64,000 nucleotides of DNA from Saccharospirillum salsuginis (GTDB lineage Bacteria; Pseudomonadota; Gammaproteobacteria; Pseudomonadales; Natronospirillaceae), in contig NZ_BMXR01000001.1 of assembly GCF_014651855.1 (NCBI RefSeq), forward strand, positions 434,001 through 498,000, written 5' to 3'. The translations under genes were made by a program, and so were the position numbers. Below are positions 45,150 to 56,013 of the stretch, piece after piece. Positions within the stretch are counted from its first letter, which is position 1; the number at the start of each line of letters is the position of its first letter. The notes below the pieces were generated by a model. The model was not told the DNA's origin and ran no database searches. It saw only the letters and a list, made by a program, of their open reading frames with translations.

Positions 45150-47810
45150 TTAGAAGGATAGCGAAATATCCTCATGATGCGACAAACAGCCGGCTACGGA
45201 GACAGCCAGGTCTTTCGGCATCCGATCCTGTTGGCGCAGGCCGATCGAATACCGGATGGTATCGTGATACTCGCGCAGCGCCGGCAGCAGGTCGGCACTG
45301 GCCTCACGACGCCAGCTCAGTTCCCCGGCATACAGGGATCGGGCTTCGGCATAATACTCGCGCGCCTCGGTCCACTCCGGGGCGTCCCCGCGCAAGGCAC
45401 GACGCGCCCGGGCCAAACTGGAGCGAATGTCGCCGGCACCGGCGATCTCGTTCATCCGATCCTCCACAGCCTCGACTTCAGCCATGGCCGCTTCGGCGTC
45501 ACCGCCCTGCAGGACCGACTCCAGAGCCATCAAAGCCTGCTCTTCGCCCGCCAGTGATTCGGTCGCCTGAAGCATATCCAACACCTCGCGAACCGGCTCA
45601 TACGCCTGATCGACCGCGTTGCGGTACTGGAAGCGCAGCGTCTGGGCCGAACGCTGGACCTCCTGGAAGGCCGACCGGGTGGAGCGCCAATCATCGGGGA
45701 TCTCCTCACGCAGTGCCACCACAACCTCTTCCAGGTGCGCAATGTCCTCACGCAGGTTCTCCATGCGGCGCTCGCTCGGATTGTCCGAATACCGCTCGTT
45801 CAGGATGGCCTCGTTCTTCTCCTCCATTTCGGCTTCCAGACGGGCGATGTCACGCTCGATATTGCGCACTTCGGTGTGCACGGGCCGATAACTGTCAGCC
45901 TGTTCGTCAATGCTTTCCTCGGCGCTTTGAATCTCCTCCACCTGACCGAAGACACCCAATACCTTGCCGAAACTCTCGTCGAGATCCTCACGGTACTCCT
46001 GCGGCAGTAACGCCAGATTCGCCGAGCGCAGATCGGAGACCGCGCGGCGCAGCTCGTCTTCGTTGTCCTCGTAATAGTCGAACAACTCGTCCTCGATGCA
46101 CATTTGCAGTTTCGGGTTCATCGGGGGCGGGGCGTTTTCCGACAACAGGAAATTGCGGTTGGGCAGGTAGTTCACCAGCGGCGGCATCAGACCCACAATC
46201 AGCAGAGCCAACAGCTGCAAGCCGATGAACGGAATCACGCCGCGATAGATGGCCAGCGTCTTGACGATTTTCGGTGCCACACCCCTTAAATAGAACAACG
46301 CGAAACCGAACGGCGGCGTCAGGAAAGAGGTTTGCAGGTTCATGCCGACCATGACACCCAGCCAGACGGCCGTTACGTTGGCATCCGGTGCGGCCAGGAG
46401 GATGGGAGCGACCAGCGGCACAATGACCACCGCGATTTCGATGAAATCGAGGAAGAACCCGAGTACGAAAATCACGATCATCACCACGATAAACTGGGTC
46501 CAGAACCCGCCCGGCAACCCGGTCAGGAAGTGACGCACCAGTTCTTCGCCGCCGAACGCCCGGAAGGCGGCGGTCAGCATGGCGGCCCCGATCAGGATGA
46601 TGAATACCATACTGGAGGTTTTCACCGTCTCGCGCATGACGCCCAGCAAGGTTTCATCGATGCGGTGTACTCGTACAAGACTCCATAGAATACCGACCAT
46701 CAGAATCACAACGGCGAAGGCTGCGATCACAATACCGGCCATTTCATTCGCGCTACCAATGCTCTTGACGTTCAGATCCCAGATCGACAAACACACGGTG
46801 AGAACAAGAAGGCCTATGCCGGTCAACAGAACGGGAAGGTAACGGTGTCGACCCTCATAGAGACGGTAGCCTCCCATCAGGATGGCACCGATGGCCCCCA
46901 CGGAACCGGCCTGATTCACGGTGGCCACACCGAGAAGAATGGACCCCAGTACCAGGATGATCAGTGCCAGTGGCGGGAACAGGGCTTTGAAGACACCGAT
47001 AAAAAAGGTGCGGTTGAAGGCACCGTCGTAGTGTACCGGAGGCGCCTTTCTGGGACTGATCAGAGCTGTGATCAGAATATAAAGTATATACAGGCTTACC
47101 AGCAGCAGACCGGGAATGATGGCCCCCATGAACATGTCACCCGCGCTGGTCGAGGTAACATCCAGCGTTGAAGGCATGGAGAATTCACCCGTCGCCGCTT
47201 TATAGTCGGCCGCGCGGATATTGCTGGCCTGGTCGGCCGCGCTGGCCAATTGGTCGGCCAGAATAATCAGTACGATGGACGGAGGAATGATCTGTCCCAG
47301 TGTCCCGGACGCGCAGATGGTCCCGGTCGCCAGCGAGTGGGAATAGTTGTTACGCAACATCGCCGGCAACGAAATCATGCCCATGGCGATGACAGTGGCA
47401 CCGACAATACCGGTCGTGGCCGCCAACAAGGCACCGACCAGTACCACGGAAATGCCCAGACCGCCCGGAACCGGTCCGAACATCTGCGCCATGGTAACCA
47501 GCAGGTCCTCGGCGATCTTGGACCGCTGCAGCATGATGCCCATGAAAATAAACAGGGGAATGGCGATCAGGGTGTCCCGTTCGACATTCCAGTACACACT
47601 TCGGAAGTTCGTGATACCGGCATTCAACCATTGCACCGGCCCCCCTTCCACGAAGAAGGCATCGGCACTGCCGGCGAAGAAGTACCCGCAAAATGCGGCC
47701 AGCGAGATCGTCAGGATGGCCGACCCCGGCAACGCGAATGCAACGGGGAAACCCGAGGACAGGGCCACCACCATCGTCAACACCAGAATGGCGAGAAATA
47801 AAAGCTCCAT
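45150..47810 (-). CDS. dctM: TRAP large permease (DctM) with insertions and a long C-terminal coiled coil
   Basis: 886 residues, about twice the usual size. The DctM core is clear (ATTGIVGATVIAMGMISLP, GTLGQIIPPSIVLIILADQL, FLTPPFGFALFYLRGVAP). There are three additions relative to the other DctM in this window. The first is about 33 residues after LADQL (about 188-222). The second is about 70 residues with two extra membrane helices (about 315-390). The third is a soluble tail from about 551 to 886, acidic and heptad-rich (RNIERDIARLEAEMEEKNEAIL). The start is 3 bases after the dctQ stop. Confidence 0.9.
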   Translation of the reverse strand: MELLFLAILVLTMVVALSSGFPVAFALPGSAILTISLAAFCGYFFAGSADAFFVEGGPVQWLNAGITNFRSVYWNVERDTLIAIPLFIFMGIMLQRSKIAEDLLVTMAQMFGPVPGGLGISVVLVGALLAATTGIVGATVIAMGMISLPAMLRNNYSHSLATGTICASGTLGQIIPPSIVLIILADQLASAADQASNIRAADYKAATGEFSMPSTLDVTSTSAGDMFMGAIIPGLLLVSLYILYILITALISPRKAPPVHYDGAFNRTFFIGVFKALFPPLALIILVLGSILLGVATVNQAGSVGAIGAILMGGYRLYEGRHRYLPVLLTGIGLLVLTVCLSIWDLNVKSIGSANEMAGIVIAAFAVVILMVGILWSLVRVHRIDETLLGVMRETVKTSSMVFIILIGAAMLTAAFRAFGGEELVRHFLTGLPGGFWTQFIVVMIVIFVLGFFLDFIEIAVVIVPLVAPILLAAPDANVTAVWLGVMVGMNLQTSFLTPPFGFALFYLRGVAPKIVKTLAIYRGVIPFIGLQLLALLIVGLMPPLVNYLPNRNFLLSENAPPPMNPKLQMCIEDELFDYYEDNEDELRRAVSDLRSANLALLPQEYREDLDESFGKVLGVFGQVEEIQSAEESIDEQADSYRPVHTEVRNIERDIARLEAEMEEKNEAILNERYSDNPSERRMENLREDIAHLEEVVVALREEIPDDWRSTRSAFQEVQRSAQTLRFQYRNAVDQAYEPVREVLDMLQATESLAGEEQALMALESVLQGGDAEAAMAEVEAVEDRMNEIAGAGDIRSSLARARRALRGDAPEWTEAREYYAEARSLYAGELSWRREASADLLPALREYHDTIRYSIGLRQQDRMPKDLAVSVAGCLSHHEDISLSF

Positions 47811-47813
47811 TGT

Positions 47814-48845
47814 TTACACCTTATCTTCAAACATCGGCTGTACGTCGTGGTGTTCTTCTTCGTCTTCCGGAACATATTCACCGAGCACAATGGCCAGATT
47901 GCGAAGCAGGTAACTGCAAAACTGGAACATCATCGACACCGCGAACACGATCAGAAAACCGGCCATCAGGTACTTCACGAACAGGCCATAGCCACTCTGG
48001 GAAATCTCGAAACTCACGAGAGGACTGTTCAGGCTGCTGGTCCGATCCCACATACCCAGAGACAGGATGATCCAGCACAGCGGCAATGCGAGCACCAGAA
48101 TGCCGATGATATTCAGTCGCGCCTGAATGGCATGACTGAGGTGAGAATAGAGGACATCGACGCGTACATGGCCTTCTTCCCGCAAGGTGTAGGCACTGGC
48201 GAACAGGAACAGGCCGGCATACCAGAAGCGCACCAGGTCGCCCATGAAGGTTTGTTCGTAGGAAAACACAAAGCGGGCGATTACGATCAGAAATTCAGCG
48301 AATACGACCAATAACGCCAGCCAGCTGACACTGATGGTCCGTACCAGGGCGGCCACGACCGTCGCCAGGATCAATAACGGATAGTGTACATAGGTGCCGC
48401 GGAAGGTGGCCCGGCCCAGATTGCCGGCCAACTCCTCGCCCACCAGACTGGCCAACATTTCCTCGACCCGCAAAAAGGAAATGAGACTGTCTACCATGCC
48501 TACCAGCAGAACACCCCAGAAGGCGATGCGTACGACATAAGCGGCGGTCGCGTCCCACAATTGTGAATCGTCCATCAGGGATCGATGAGGCAGGCGCCAG
48601 GTAATAATCACGGCAACGACGACCAGAACCGGATACAACAAACCCTGGATCCAGGCTTGTGCATTCGCGGTGGCATCTCCGAACCAACTCGCCGGCAACG
48701 TCGACGCACCGGGCCAGCCTTGCCAAAGATTGAGATAGTTGCTGATCAGGAAATAGACCGTCAGTAGAACAACAGCCAATGAGAAACTACGGGCAAGCTT
48801 TGGAACCAGGCCACCTGCCGCCGGGGAAACTGTCGGTGAATTCAC
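47814..48845 (-). CDS. dctQ: Enlarged TRAP small permease (DctQ)
   Basis: 343 residues from a GTG with AGGTGG upstream. The C-terminal half is the DctQ core (FVFSYEQTFMGDLVRFWYAGLFLFASAYTLREEGHVRVDVLYSHLS). The N-terminal 150 residues add about four more membrane helices not found in ordinary DctQ (about 160-200 residues). It partners with the enlarged DctM. It follows dctP after 197 bases containing a CCGGTT/AACCGG hairpin (48923-48946). Confidence 0.88.
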   Translation of the reverse strand: MNSPTVSPAAGGLVPKLARSFSLAVVLLTVYFLISNYLNLWQGWPGASTLPASWFGDATANAQAWIQGLLYPVLVVVAVIITWRLPHRSLMDDSQLWDATAAYVVRIAFWGVLLVGMVDSLISFLRVEEMLASLVGEELAGNLGRATFRGTYVHYPLLILATVVAALVRTISVSWLALLVVFAEFLIVIARFVFSYEQTFMGDLVRFWYAGLFLFASAYTLREEGHVRVDVLYSHLSHAIQARLNIIGILVLALPLCWIILSLGMWDRTSSLNSPLVSFEISQSGYGLFVKYLMAGFLIVFAVSMMFQFCSYLLRNLAIVLGEYVPEDEEEHHDVQPMFEDKV

Positions 48846-49042
48846 AGGGACACCACCTGAATGAAAAGGGAACTGCGTTGAAACGTCTCTGCCGGAAGGG
48901 GATACGGACACGATCAAGACCACCGGTTTTCAATGTGAATAACCGGCGGTCCATGAAATCAGCGGACCCATGCGCCCGGCGGTACGGACGACTGACTCGA
49001 ACCGTCGGGTCATGGGTCGTTTGACCGGGTGTCCGATCCGGA

Positions 49043-50137
49043 TCAGCCGCCCAGGACGCGGTTGCGCTGGTTGATGTATTCCACGTCGGAGATCTCGGTC
49101 CAGGCACCGATCTCGGTCCGGGCTTTATCGAAGCTGTCCACGACGCGGTTGGCCAGGGCACTGTGATCGCGGGTTTCCTCGAACACTTCCTGGGCCGCTT
49201 CGCCGAAAGCATCGAAAATGTCGTCGCTGAACTTGCGCAGACGAACGCCTTGCTGGGAGATCAGACGCTGCAGAGCGGCACCGTTTTTGGCGTTGTATTC
49301 CGCGAGCATGACGTCGTTTTCCATAGAGGCCGCGGCTTCGATGATCAGTTGGTCGGATTTGGACAGGCCGTCGAACCACTTCTTGTTCATGCCGATGCTC
49401 AGCATGGAACCCGGTTCGTGATACCCCGGATAGTAGTAGTATTTGGCGGCTTCGTAGAGCTTGAGAATTTCGTCGTTCCAGGGCCCGACCCACTCGGTGG
49501 CGTCAATGGCGCCGGAGATGAGGTTTTCATAAATCTGGCCACCGGGCAGGGAGACCGGAGACGCGCCGATTTTGGACAGCACGGTGCCACCCAGACCCGG
49601 CATACGCATTTTCAGGCCTTTGAAATCGTCGATGGAGTTGATTTCCTCACGGAACCAGCCGCCCATCTGAACACCGGTGTTACCACACATCAGGCCTTTC
49701 AGACCGAACTCGCCCGCCAGTTCGTCCCACAGTTCCTGACCGCCACCAAAACGGATCCAGGCGTTCATTTCGGTTGCCGTCAGGCCCACGGGAACCGCTG
49801 TGAAGAACCCGTAAGCCGGGTGTTTACCGGTCCAGTAGTATTCGGCACCGTGATAGATTTGAGCATTGCCGGAGGCGACTTCGTCGAAGGCGTCGAAGGC
49901 ACCGACGCGCTCGCCGGCGGCGAAGTAGTTCACCTTGATGCGGCCGTTGGTCATGTTGCCGACACGCTCGGCGAACCGCTGGGCACCGGTACCCAGACCC
50001 GGGAAGTCCCGCGGCCAGGTGGACACCATGGTGATTTCGACACGATCCTCGGCGATGGCCGGAGCGGAAATCGTCGTAGCCGCGGCTACACCACCGGCGC
50101 CGATCAGACCCTTCTTGATGACGTCACGTCTTTTCAT
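49043..50137 (-). CDS. dctP: TRAP solute-binding protein (DctP, TakP-like) with Tat-type signal
   Basis: 364 residues from the ATG at 50137, with AGGAG upstream. The twin-arginine signal KRRDVIKKGLIGAGG ends at about residue 30 (APAIA). The mature part matches TakP-like DctP proteins: GLKMRMPGLGGTVLSKIGASPVSLPGGQIYENLISGAIDATEWVGPWND. TakP members bind 2-oxo acids as dimers. Tat export suggests folding before export. It is the first gene of the second P-Q-M operon. Confidence 0.93.
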   Translation of the reverse strand: MKRRDVIKKGLIGAGGVAAATTISAPAIAEDRVEITMVSTWPRDFPGLGTGAQRFAERVGNMTNGRIKVNYFAAGERVGAFDAFDEVASGNAQIYHGAEYYWTGKHPAYGFFTAVPVGLTATEMNAWIRFGGGQELWDELAGEFGLKGLMCGNTGVQMGGWFREEINSIDDFKGLKMRMPGLGGTVLSKIGASPVSLPGGQIYENLISGAIDATEWVGPWNDEILKLYEAAKYYYYPGYHEPGSMLSIGMNKKWFDGLSKSDQLIIEAAASMENDVMLAEYNAKNGAALQRLISQQGVRLRKFSDDIFDAFGEAAQEVFEETRDHSALANRVVDSFDKARTEIGAWTEISDVEYINQRNRVLGG

Positions 50138-50795
50138 TCTGACTCTCCTGTTTGGGCTCATTACACAAGCAGTCGTCGATGACTTCGACCAAAAGTTGAC
50201 CTTTCAGTCACAATCGACCCTGCTCCGTTAGAAACCAAATTATTGTTGTTGCTTATACAGGGGTCTTTTCGCACTGCTTTGGAAGGCACGGCGGGGGTAT
50301 CCCGCGCGGCTTGCGTCGATGAAACACGCGGCCATGATCAACAGTGAGGCAACCTTCCAGTTGAATGCTAAAAGTCCCATTCCCGAGCGAGTCGAAGCCC
50401 TGATTTATGGTTTTTTGGGGGCTTCCGGATGTTGTCTGACCATCCACTTCAGAGAATACCCCGGCGTTTTCGAAACCTCAAACCTTGGGCCTGCGAAATA
50501 CGCCGGATCGGCCTCCTCCTTTAGTTCTAGACGACACCCGGGGCCTTGTCGAGAACCGGGAACGACAATTCCGTCAAAAGGTCTCCCCTATCGGCCCGGT
50601 AGTCGGGTTCAATACGACCTTTGGTTGATATAAACACCCAGTCGGGTCAAGATGACGCGGCTGCTACGAGGCTCCCTTGGGAGAACTCGGCTCACTGAGG
50701 CATGTGGATCGATCCATAAAATGACAAATAACCAGGGTCGGTCTTCACTAATAAAAAGACACACAACTACCCACTAGACCAATATGGGAGTCACC
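50138..50795. other. Intergenic region between divergent dctP and pntA
   Basis: No convincing gene; the one plus-strand frame of 104 codons (50319-50633) has no domain character or ribosome site. It should hold the promoters for the TRAP operon and pntAB. A TTGGTTGATATAAAC stretch near 50625 is a weak promoter candidate for pntA. Confidence 0.5.
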
Positions 50796-52370
50796 ATGCC
50801 ACTCAACATCGCAGTGCCCAGGGACAGACTACCGGGCGAAACCCGGGTCCCGGTAACGCCGGATACGGCGAAGAAACTGATCGATCTGGGCTTTACCGTC
50901 ACCCTGGAATCGGGTGCCGGCGACGCCGCCCAGTTCGCGGACGACCTGTACCGCGACGCCGGCGTCACCATTGAAACCGACGTCGCCAAGCTGTACCGCG
51001 AATCGGATGTCCTGCTCAAGATCAATGGCCCGCAAAGCGAACACGATGCGCTCAGCGGCTCGGAAATGGACGCCCTGGACAAGGGCAAGACCTGGATATC
51101 CTTTCTCGGACCGGGCCAGAATCCGGACCTGCTGGAGCAGTTCAAGCAAAAAGGCGTCACCGCCTGCTCGCTGGATGCCATTCCCCGCATTTCACGCGCC
51201 CAGAAAATGGACGTGCTCAGTTCCATGGCCAACATCGCCGGCTACCGTTCCGTCATCGAGGCGGCCAACCAGTTCGGGCGTTTTTTCACCGGCCAGATCA
51301 CGGCCGCCGGCAAGATCCCGCCCGCGAAGGTGATGGTCATCGGTGCCGGCGTTGCCGGCCTCGCGGCCATCGGCGCGGCCAAGAGCCTCGGCGCCGTGGT
51401 ACGTGCCTTCGATACCCGCCTGGAAGTGAAGGAACAGGTGGAATCCATGGGCGGTGAATTTTTGACCGTCGAAATGGAAGAAGAAGGCTCGGGCAGTGGC
51501 GGTTACGCCAAGGAAATGTCGAAGGAATTCATCGAAGCCGAAATGGCCCTGTTCATGGAACAGGCGAAAGACGTGGACATCATCATCACCACGGCGTTGA
51601 TTCCGGGCAAACCCGCGCCCAAGCTGATCACCGAAGAGATGGTCAAGGCCATGCAACCCGGCGGTGTCGTGGTCGACCTGGCCGCGCCCAACGGCGGCAA
51701 CTGCGAATGCACGGTGAAAGACGAGATCGTCGAGCGCCACGGCGTCAAGATCATCGGCTTCACCAATCTGGCTGCCCGCGCCGCCACTCAGGCCAGCCAA
51801 CTGCTCGCCAATAACCTGTTGCGCTTGATCGAACACCTCTGCCCGGAGAAGAACGGTGAACTGGTGTTCGACCTCGACGATGAGATCACCCGGGGTTGCA
51901 CCGTGGTGCACCAGGGCGACGTGCTCTGGCCGCCACCGCCGCCGAAGATCTCGGCCGCGCCGAAACCCAAGGCGGAACCCAAGGCCGAGCAATCCGAAGC
52001 GCCCAAGGCCGCCAAACGCGCCCAACCGATCGCCCTCTATTGGCTGATCGCCGGCGCCGCCCTGCTGGGTCTGGGCTCGGTGGCTCCGCCGGATTTCGTC
52101 AGCCACTTCACCGTTTTCGTGTTGGCCGTCTTCGTCGGCTGGCAGGTGATCTGGAACGTCAGTCACTCCCTGCACACGCCATTGATGAGTGTCACCAACG
52201 CCATTTCCAGCATCATCATCATCGGTTCGTTGCTGCAGGTCAGCGGCAGCGGTTCGACGGTGGTGACGATCCTCGCCGGCATCGGCATTCTGGTGACCAG
52301 CATTAACATCGCCGGCGGTTTCTACGTGACCCGCCGCATGCTGAACATGTTCCGCAAGGAGGGCCAATAA
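50796..52370 (+). CDS. pntA: NAD(P) transhydrogenase subunit alpha
   Basis: 524 residues from the ATG at 50796 (GGGAG 5 bases upstream); an ATG four codons earlier lies on that ribosome site and is less likely. PNTI domain: [17 protein letters not shown] at the start and [28 protein letters not shown] for NAD. A Lys/Ala/Pro-rich linker (about 390-410) leads to four membrane helices. With PntB it uses proton motive force to make NADPH. The stop overlaps the pntB start (TAATG). Confidence 0.96.
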   Translation: MPLNIAVPRDRLPGETRVPVTPDTAKKLIDLGFTVTLESGAGDAAQFADDLYRDAGVTIETDVAKLYRESDVLLKINGPQSEHDALSGSEMDALDKGKTWISFLGPGQNPDLLEQFKQKGVTACSLDAIPRISRAQKMDVLSSMANIAGYRSVIEAANQFGRFFTGQITAAGKIPPAKVMVIGAGVAGLAAIGAAKSLGAVVRAFDTRLEVKEQVESMGGEFLTVEMEEEGSGSGGYAKEMSKEFIEAEMALFMEQAKDVDIIITTALIPGKPAPKLITEEMVKAMQPGGVVVDLAAPNGGNCECTVKDEIVERHGVKIIGFTNLAARAATQASQLLANNLLRLIEHLCPEKNGELVFDLDDEITRGCTVVHQGDVLWPPPPPKISAAPKPKAEPKAEQSEAPKAAKRAQPIALYWLIAGAALLGLGSVAPPDFVSHFTVFVLAVFVGWQVIWNVSHSLHTPLMSVTNAISSIIIIGSLLQVSGSGSTVVTILAGIGILVTSINIAGGFYVTRRMLNMFRKEGQ

Positions 52371-53752
52371 TGAGCACCATGTTGTCCATGGCCTACTTGT
52401 TGGCCGGTGTATTCTTCATTTTATCGCTGGGTGGCTTGAGCTCCCAGGAAAAAGCACGACGCGGTAATGTCTACGGCATCGCAGGGATGATCATCGCCAT
52501 TGTGGCGACCGTCGCCTCCGCCGCCGTCGAGGCCTATACCCTGCTTATCTCGGCGATGGTCGTCGGCGCCGTGATCGGCCTGTGGCTCGCCCATCGGGTC
52601 GAGATGACCGCCATGCCACAGCTGGTGGCTATGCTGCACAGCTTCGTCGGCCTGGCAGCCGTGATGATCGGCTGGGGGGCTTATCTGGACCCGCGCAATC
52701 ACCTGGAAGGCGCCGAGAAGATCATCCACAACACCGAGATTTATCTGGGCATCTTCATCGGGGCGGTGACCCTGACCGGTTCCTGGGTCGCCTACGGCAA
52801 GCTGCAGGGCGTGATTTCCAGTAAGCCGCTGACGCTGCCGTTCCGAAACGGTCTGAACGCTCTGGCGATTCTGGTTTCCCTGGCCATGCTGGTGATGTTC
52901 GCACCCGGTGACCATAGCGCCAGCGACCTGACCATGCTGACTATCATGACCGTCATCGCCCTGCTTCTCGGCGGCCACCTGGTCGCCGCCATCGGCGGCG
53001 CCGACATGCCGGTGGTGATCTCCATGCTGAACAGCTACTCCGGCTGGGCCGCGGCGGCAACCGGTTTCATGCTGGGCAACGACTTGCTGATCATCACCGG
53101 CGCCCTGGTGGGCTCCTCCGGTGCCATCCTCAGCTACATCATGTGCCGGGCGATGAACCGATCCTTCATCAGCGTGATCCTCGGCGGCTTCGGGGCGGAA
53201 TCCGCCACCGCCGACGACGAGGAATACGGCGAGGCCACCAGTGCCAGCCATGATGACGTGGCGCAATGGCTGAAGGACGCCGACAACATCATCATCGCGC
53301 CCGGTTTCGGCATGGCCGTCGCCCACGCCCAACAGGCCGTGGCCGAAATGACCGACAAATTGCGCAAGGCCGGCAAGAACGTCCGCTTCGCCATCCACCC
53401 GGTCGCCGGTCGCCTGCCCGGTCACATGAACGTCCTGTTGGCCGAAGCCAACGTGCCGTACGACATCGTGCTGGAAATGGACGAGATCAACGACGACTTC
53501 CCGGACACCGATGTCGTTCTGGTCATTGGCGCCAACGACATCGTCAACCCGGACGCCAAGGAAAAGCCCGGCTCGCCGATCGCCGGCATGCCGGTCCTGG
53601 AAGTCTGGGAGGCCAAACAGGTCGTCATCCTCAAACGCTCCATGGCCACCGGCTACGCCGGCGTCGCCAACCCGCTGTTCTTCCGCGATAACAGCGCCAT
53701 GTTGTTCGGGGATGCGAAAGAAAGCGTTCAGCAACTGGTGTCCAAAGTGTGA
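52370..53752 (+). CDS. pntB: NAD(P) transhydrogenase subunit beta
   Basis: 460 residues. The N-terminal two thirds are membrane helices carrying the proton path. The C-terminal domain binds NADP(H), with [37 protein letters not shown] and [12 protein letters not shown], all typical of PntB. Membrane-bound partner of PntA. A strong terminator follows. Confidence 0.96.
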   Translation: MSTMLSMAYLLAGVFFILSLGGLSSQEKARRGNVYGIAGMIIAIVATVASAAVEAYTLLISAMVVGAVIGLWLAHRVEMTAMPQLVAMLHSFVGLAAVMIGWGAYLDPRNHLEGAEKIIHNTEIYLGIFIGAVTLTGSWVAYGKLQGVISSKPLTLPFRNGLNALAILVSLAMLVMFAPGDHSASDLTMLTIMTVIALLLGGHLVAAIGGADMPVVISMLNSYSGWAAAATGFMLGNDLLIITGALVGSSGAILSYIMCRAMNRSFISVILGGFGAESATADDEEYGEATSASHDDVAQWLKDADNIIIAPGFGMAVAHAQQAVAEMTDKLRKAGKNVRFAIHPVAGRLPGHMNVLLAEANVPYDIVLEMDEINDDFPDTDVVLVIGANDIVNPDAKEKPGSPIAGMPVLEVWEAKQVVILKRSMATGYAGVANPLFFRDNSAMLFGDAKESVQQLVSKV

Positions 53753-53780
53753 CATTTCGGTGAATCAATGATTCGGATCA

Positions 53781-53806
53781 AGGGCCGCGTTCGCGGCCCT
53801 TTTTTA
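53781..53806 (+). terminator. Intrinsic terminator of pntAB
   Basis: AGGGCCGC and GCGGCCCT form an 8-base stem with a GTTC loop, followed directly by a run of T. It lies 28 bases after the pntB stop. Confidence 0.9.
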
Positions 53807-53882
53807 TTTCAGAGGTTGCGGTAAGGGCCCTCCAACTCTCTGTGATAAACTCCTCACAAATGATCTTCTGACAATCAACACT

Positions 53883-55448
53883 ATGGATTTCCTGCTGATC
53901 GGCTTCGCCTTTCTCTGTGGCCTGGTCATCAAACTGGTGGGCTTCCCACCCCTGCTCGGTTATTTGCTGGCCGGCTTTCTGCTCCACTTCCTGGGCGTGA
54001 CGCCCGACGACAGTTTGACGACCCTGGCCGATCTCGGCATCACCTTGATGCTGTTCACCGTGGGTCTGAAACTGAACATACGCGACCTGGCCAAACGGGA
54101 AGTCTGGGCGGGCAGCATGTCTCACATGGGCATCTGGACGCCGGTGCTGATCGCCGTATTGTCGGTGATCGCCGTGCCCTTCGCCCTGGGGCTGGATCCG
54201 GCCTCCACCGCCCTGCTCGCCTTCGCGCTCAGCTTCAGCAGTACCGTCTGCATCGTGAAACTGCTCGAAGAAAGCGGTGAAATGCGCACCCGGCACGGCA
54301 AACTCGCCATCGGGGTTCTGGTGATGCAGGACATCATCGCCGTGCTGTTTCTGGCACTGGCGACCGGCAAGGTGCCGAGTCTGTGGGCGGTCGGTTTGCT
54401 GGCGCTGCCGCTGATCCGACCCGTGCTGGATGTCATTCTCGCCAAGGCCGGACACGGTGAACTGCTGCCACTGGCCGGATTCTTTCTGGCACTGGGTGGT
54501 TACGAACTGTTCGATCTGGTTCACATCAAGGGAGACCTGGGTGCGCTGGTGATCGGCATTCTGCTCAGCTCCAGCAAAAAGGCGACCGAGTTGTCCAAGG
54601 CCCTGCTCAGCTTCAAGGACATCTTCCTGATCGGCTTTTTCCTCTCCATCGGTTTCACTGCCCTGCCCACCTGGAACATGGTCGGCATCGCGCTGGCGCT
54701 GACGGTGTTGTTACCCGTGAAATTCCTGTTGTTCTACAGCCTCTTCCTCGCCATGAAGTTGCGCGGTCGCACCGCCTATCTGAGCGCCCTGGCCCTGGCC
54801 AATTACAGCGAGTTCGGTTTGATCGTCGCGGCGCTGAGCGTCGACGCAGGCTGGCTGGCCGCCGAATGGCTGGTGATCCTGGCGCTGTCCGTATCCTTCT
54901 CCTTCATCGTGACCAGCGTGCTCTACCGAAACGCTCACGCCGTCTACAGCCGCTACAAAACCAGCCTGACCCGGTTCGAACGGCCCGAACGACTGTCCGA
55001 GGATATTCTGGAGCAACCCAGGGACGCCGAAATCCTGGTGGTGGGGCTCGGTCGTGTCGGCAAGGGGGCCTACGTGGCCCTGTACAATCTGGTGGGTCAT
55101 CGGGTCTGGGGGATGGACGCCGACCCGGTTCGCATCGATCGGATGACCGAACACGGCTACAAAGCCTTCGTCGGCGACGGCGAAGACGCCGATTTATGGG
55201 AGAACCTCGTCCTGTCGACGGTCAAACTGGTGCTGCTCGCGCTGCCGTCCATCGAAGACATCAGCCACATTACCACGCAATTGAAACACGCCGGGTACTC
55301 GGGTCAGATCGCCGCCATCGCCCGGTACGAAGACGAACGACAGGCGCTGATCGGTCGCGGCATCGACAAAGTCTTCAACTTCTTCACCGAAGCCGGTACC
55401 GGCTTCGCCGAGGAAAGCTTGCAAATGATCGACCGGGCGGCGCGTTAA
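53883..55448 (+). CDS. CPA2-family cation/proton antiporter with RCK (TrkA-N) domain
   Basis: 521 residues. About twelve membrane helices (residues 1-345) have the Kef-type features GFPPLLGYLLAGFLLH, LALSFSSTVCIVKLLEE and VLVMQDIIAVLFLA, followed by a cytosolic Rossmann domain (ILVVGLGRVGKGAYVALYN, about 380-395) that binds nucleotide. It resembles the YbaL/KefB branch, which moves K+ or Na+ against protons under ligand control. Glutathione gating is not evident. Confidence 0.9.
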   Translation: MDFLLIGFAFLCGLVIKLVGFPPLLGYLLAGFLLHFLGVTPDDSLTTLADLGITLMLFTVGLKLNIRDLAKREVWAGSMSHMGIWTPVLIAVLSVIAVPFALGLDPASTALLAFALSFSSTVCIVKLLEESGEMRTRHGKLAIGVLVMQDIIAVLFLALATGKVPSLWAVGLLALPLIRPVLDVILAKAGHGELLPLAGFFLALGGYELFDLVHIKGDLGALVIGILLSSSKKATELSKALLSFKDIFLIGFFLSIGFTALPTWNMVGIALALTVLLPVKFLLFYSLFLAMKLRGRTAYLSALALANYSEFGLIVAALSVDAGWLAAEWLVILALSVSFSFIVTSVLYRNAHAVYSRYKTSLTRFERPERLSEDILEQPRDAEILVVGLGRVGKGAYVALYNLVGHRVWGMDADPVRIDRMTEHGYKAFVGDGEDADLWENLVLSTVKLVLLALPSIEDISHITTQLKHAGYSGQIAAIARYEDERQALIGRGIDKVFNFFTEAGTGFAEESLQMIDRAAR

Positions 55449-55921
55449 GCGCCGCCTTCACCGGCCTGTTTGGAAATACCCATTTTCTTGGTCAACAGAC
55501 GGGACACCCGCATCCGGCCCTCGGCGTCCACCATCAACGCCTTGGGGGTTAAACTGTCCAATTCCGCATTCGGCGTCGAAAGCCACGCCTGGGCTGCATC
55601 GACACTGCCCAGCACCTTGCAGGCATGAAGCACCAGCTTGGAAATATCGTCCACCATGCCCTGGGCCGGTGGTTCCTCCGCCAATTCCATACTGACCAGC
55701 TGGGCCTTCGGAAACGCCTGCTGCACCTGCGCCTTCGCATATTCCAGCACATCCATCACGCTCGCCCCCTCGCGACTGAAATGAATGGTGAATTCACCGG
55801 CCGGGTTAAAGCCGAGTCGTTCGACGGTGAAGTCCGCGCCCGGAATCTCGTTCGCCACGGAATGGGCGTCCATCCCGGACGCCTCGGGCAGGCTGAAGGT
55901 CAAGGTGAAGTGGTGCAGCAT
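55445..55921 (-). CDS. Protein with C-terminal Xre/MbcA/ParS antitoxin-like domain
   Basis: 158 residues from the ATG at 55921; an ATG five codons upstream is also possible. The N-terminal 85 residues (FTLTFSLPEASGMDAHSVANEIPGADFTVERLGF) are of unknown fold. The C-terminal part ACKVLGSVDAAQAWLSTPNAELDSLTPKALMVDAEGRMRVSRLL matches the toxin-binding domain of RES-Xre antitoxins (DUF2384). No helix-turn-helix and no RES toxin gene are next to it. It overlaps the 3' end of the antiporter gene by 4 bases. Assignment is from pattern only. Confidence 0.7.
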   Translation of the reverse strand: MLHHFTLTFSLPEASGMDAHSVANEIPGADFTVERLGFNPAGEFTIHFSREGASVMDVLEYAKAQVQQAFPKAQLVSMELAEEPPAQGMVDDISKLVLHACKVLGSVDAAQAWLSTPNAELDSLTPKALMVDAEGRMRVSRLLTKKMGISKQAGEGGA

Positions 55922-56013
55922 AGGGCCTGTCGTCATTCGGTTTTGAGCAAGGATAACGAAGTTGGTTTACAAAAGGAAAACCGGGTTCGAATTAATAATG
56001 ACACAGAAGGCCA

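Noticed and set aside
50319-50633. 104-codon frame between dctP and pntA
   Set aside because: No ribosome site, domain or compositional support; more likely a random open frame.
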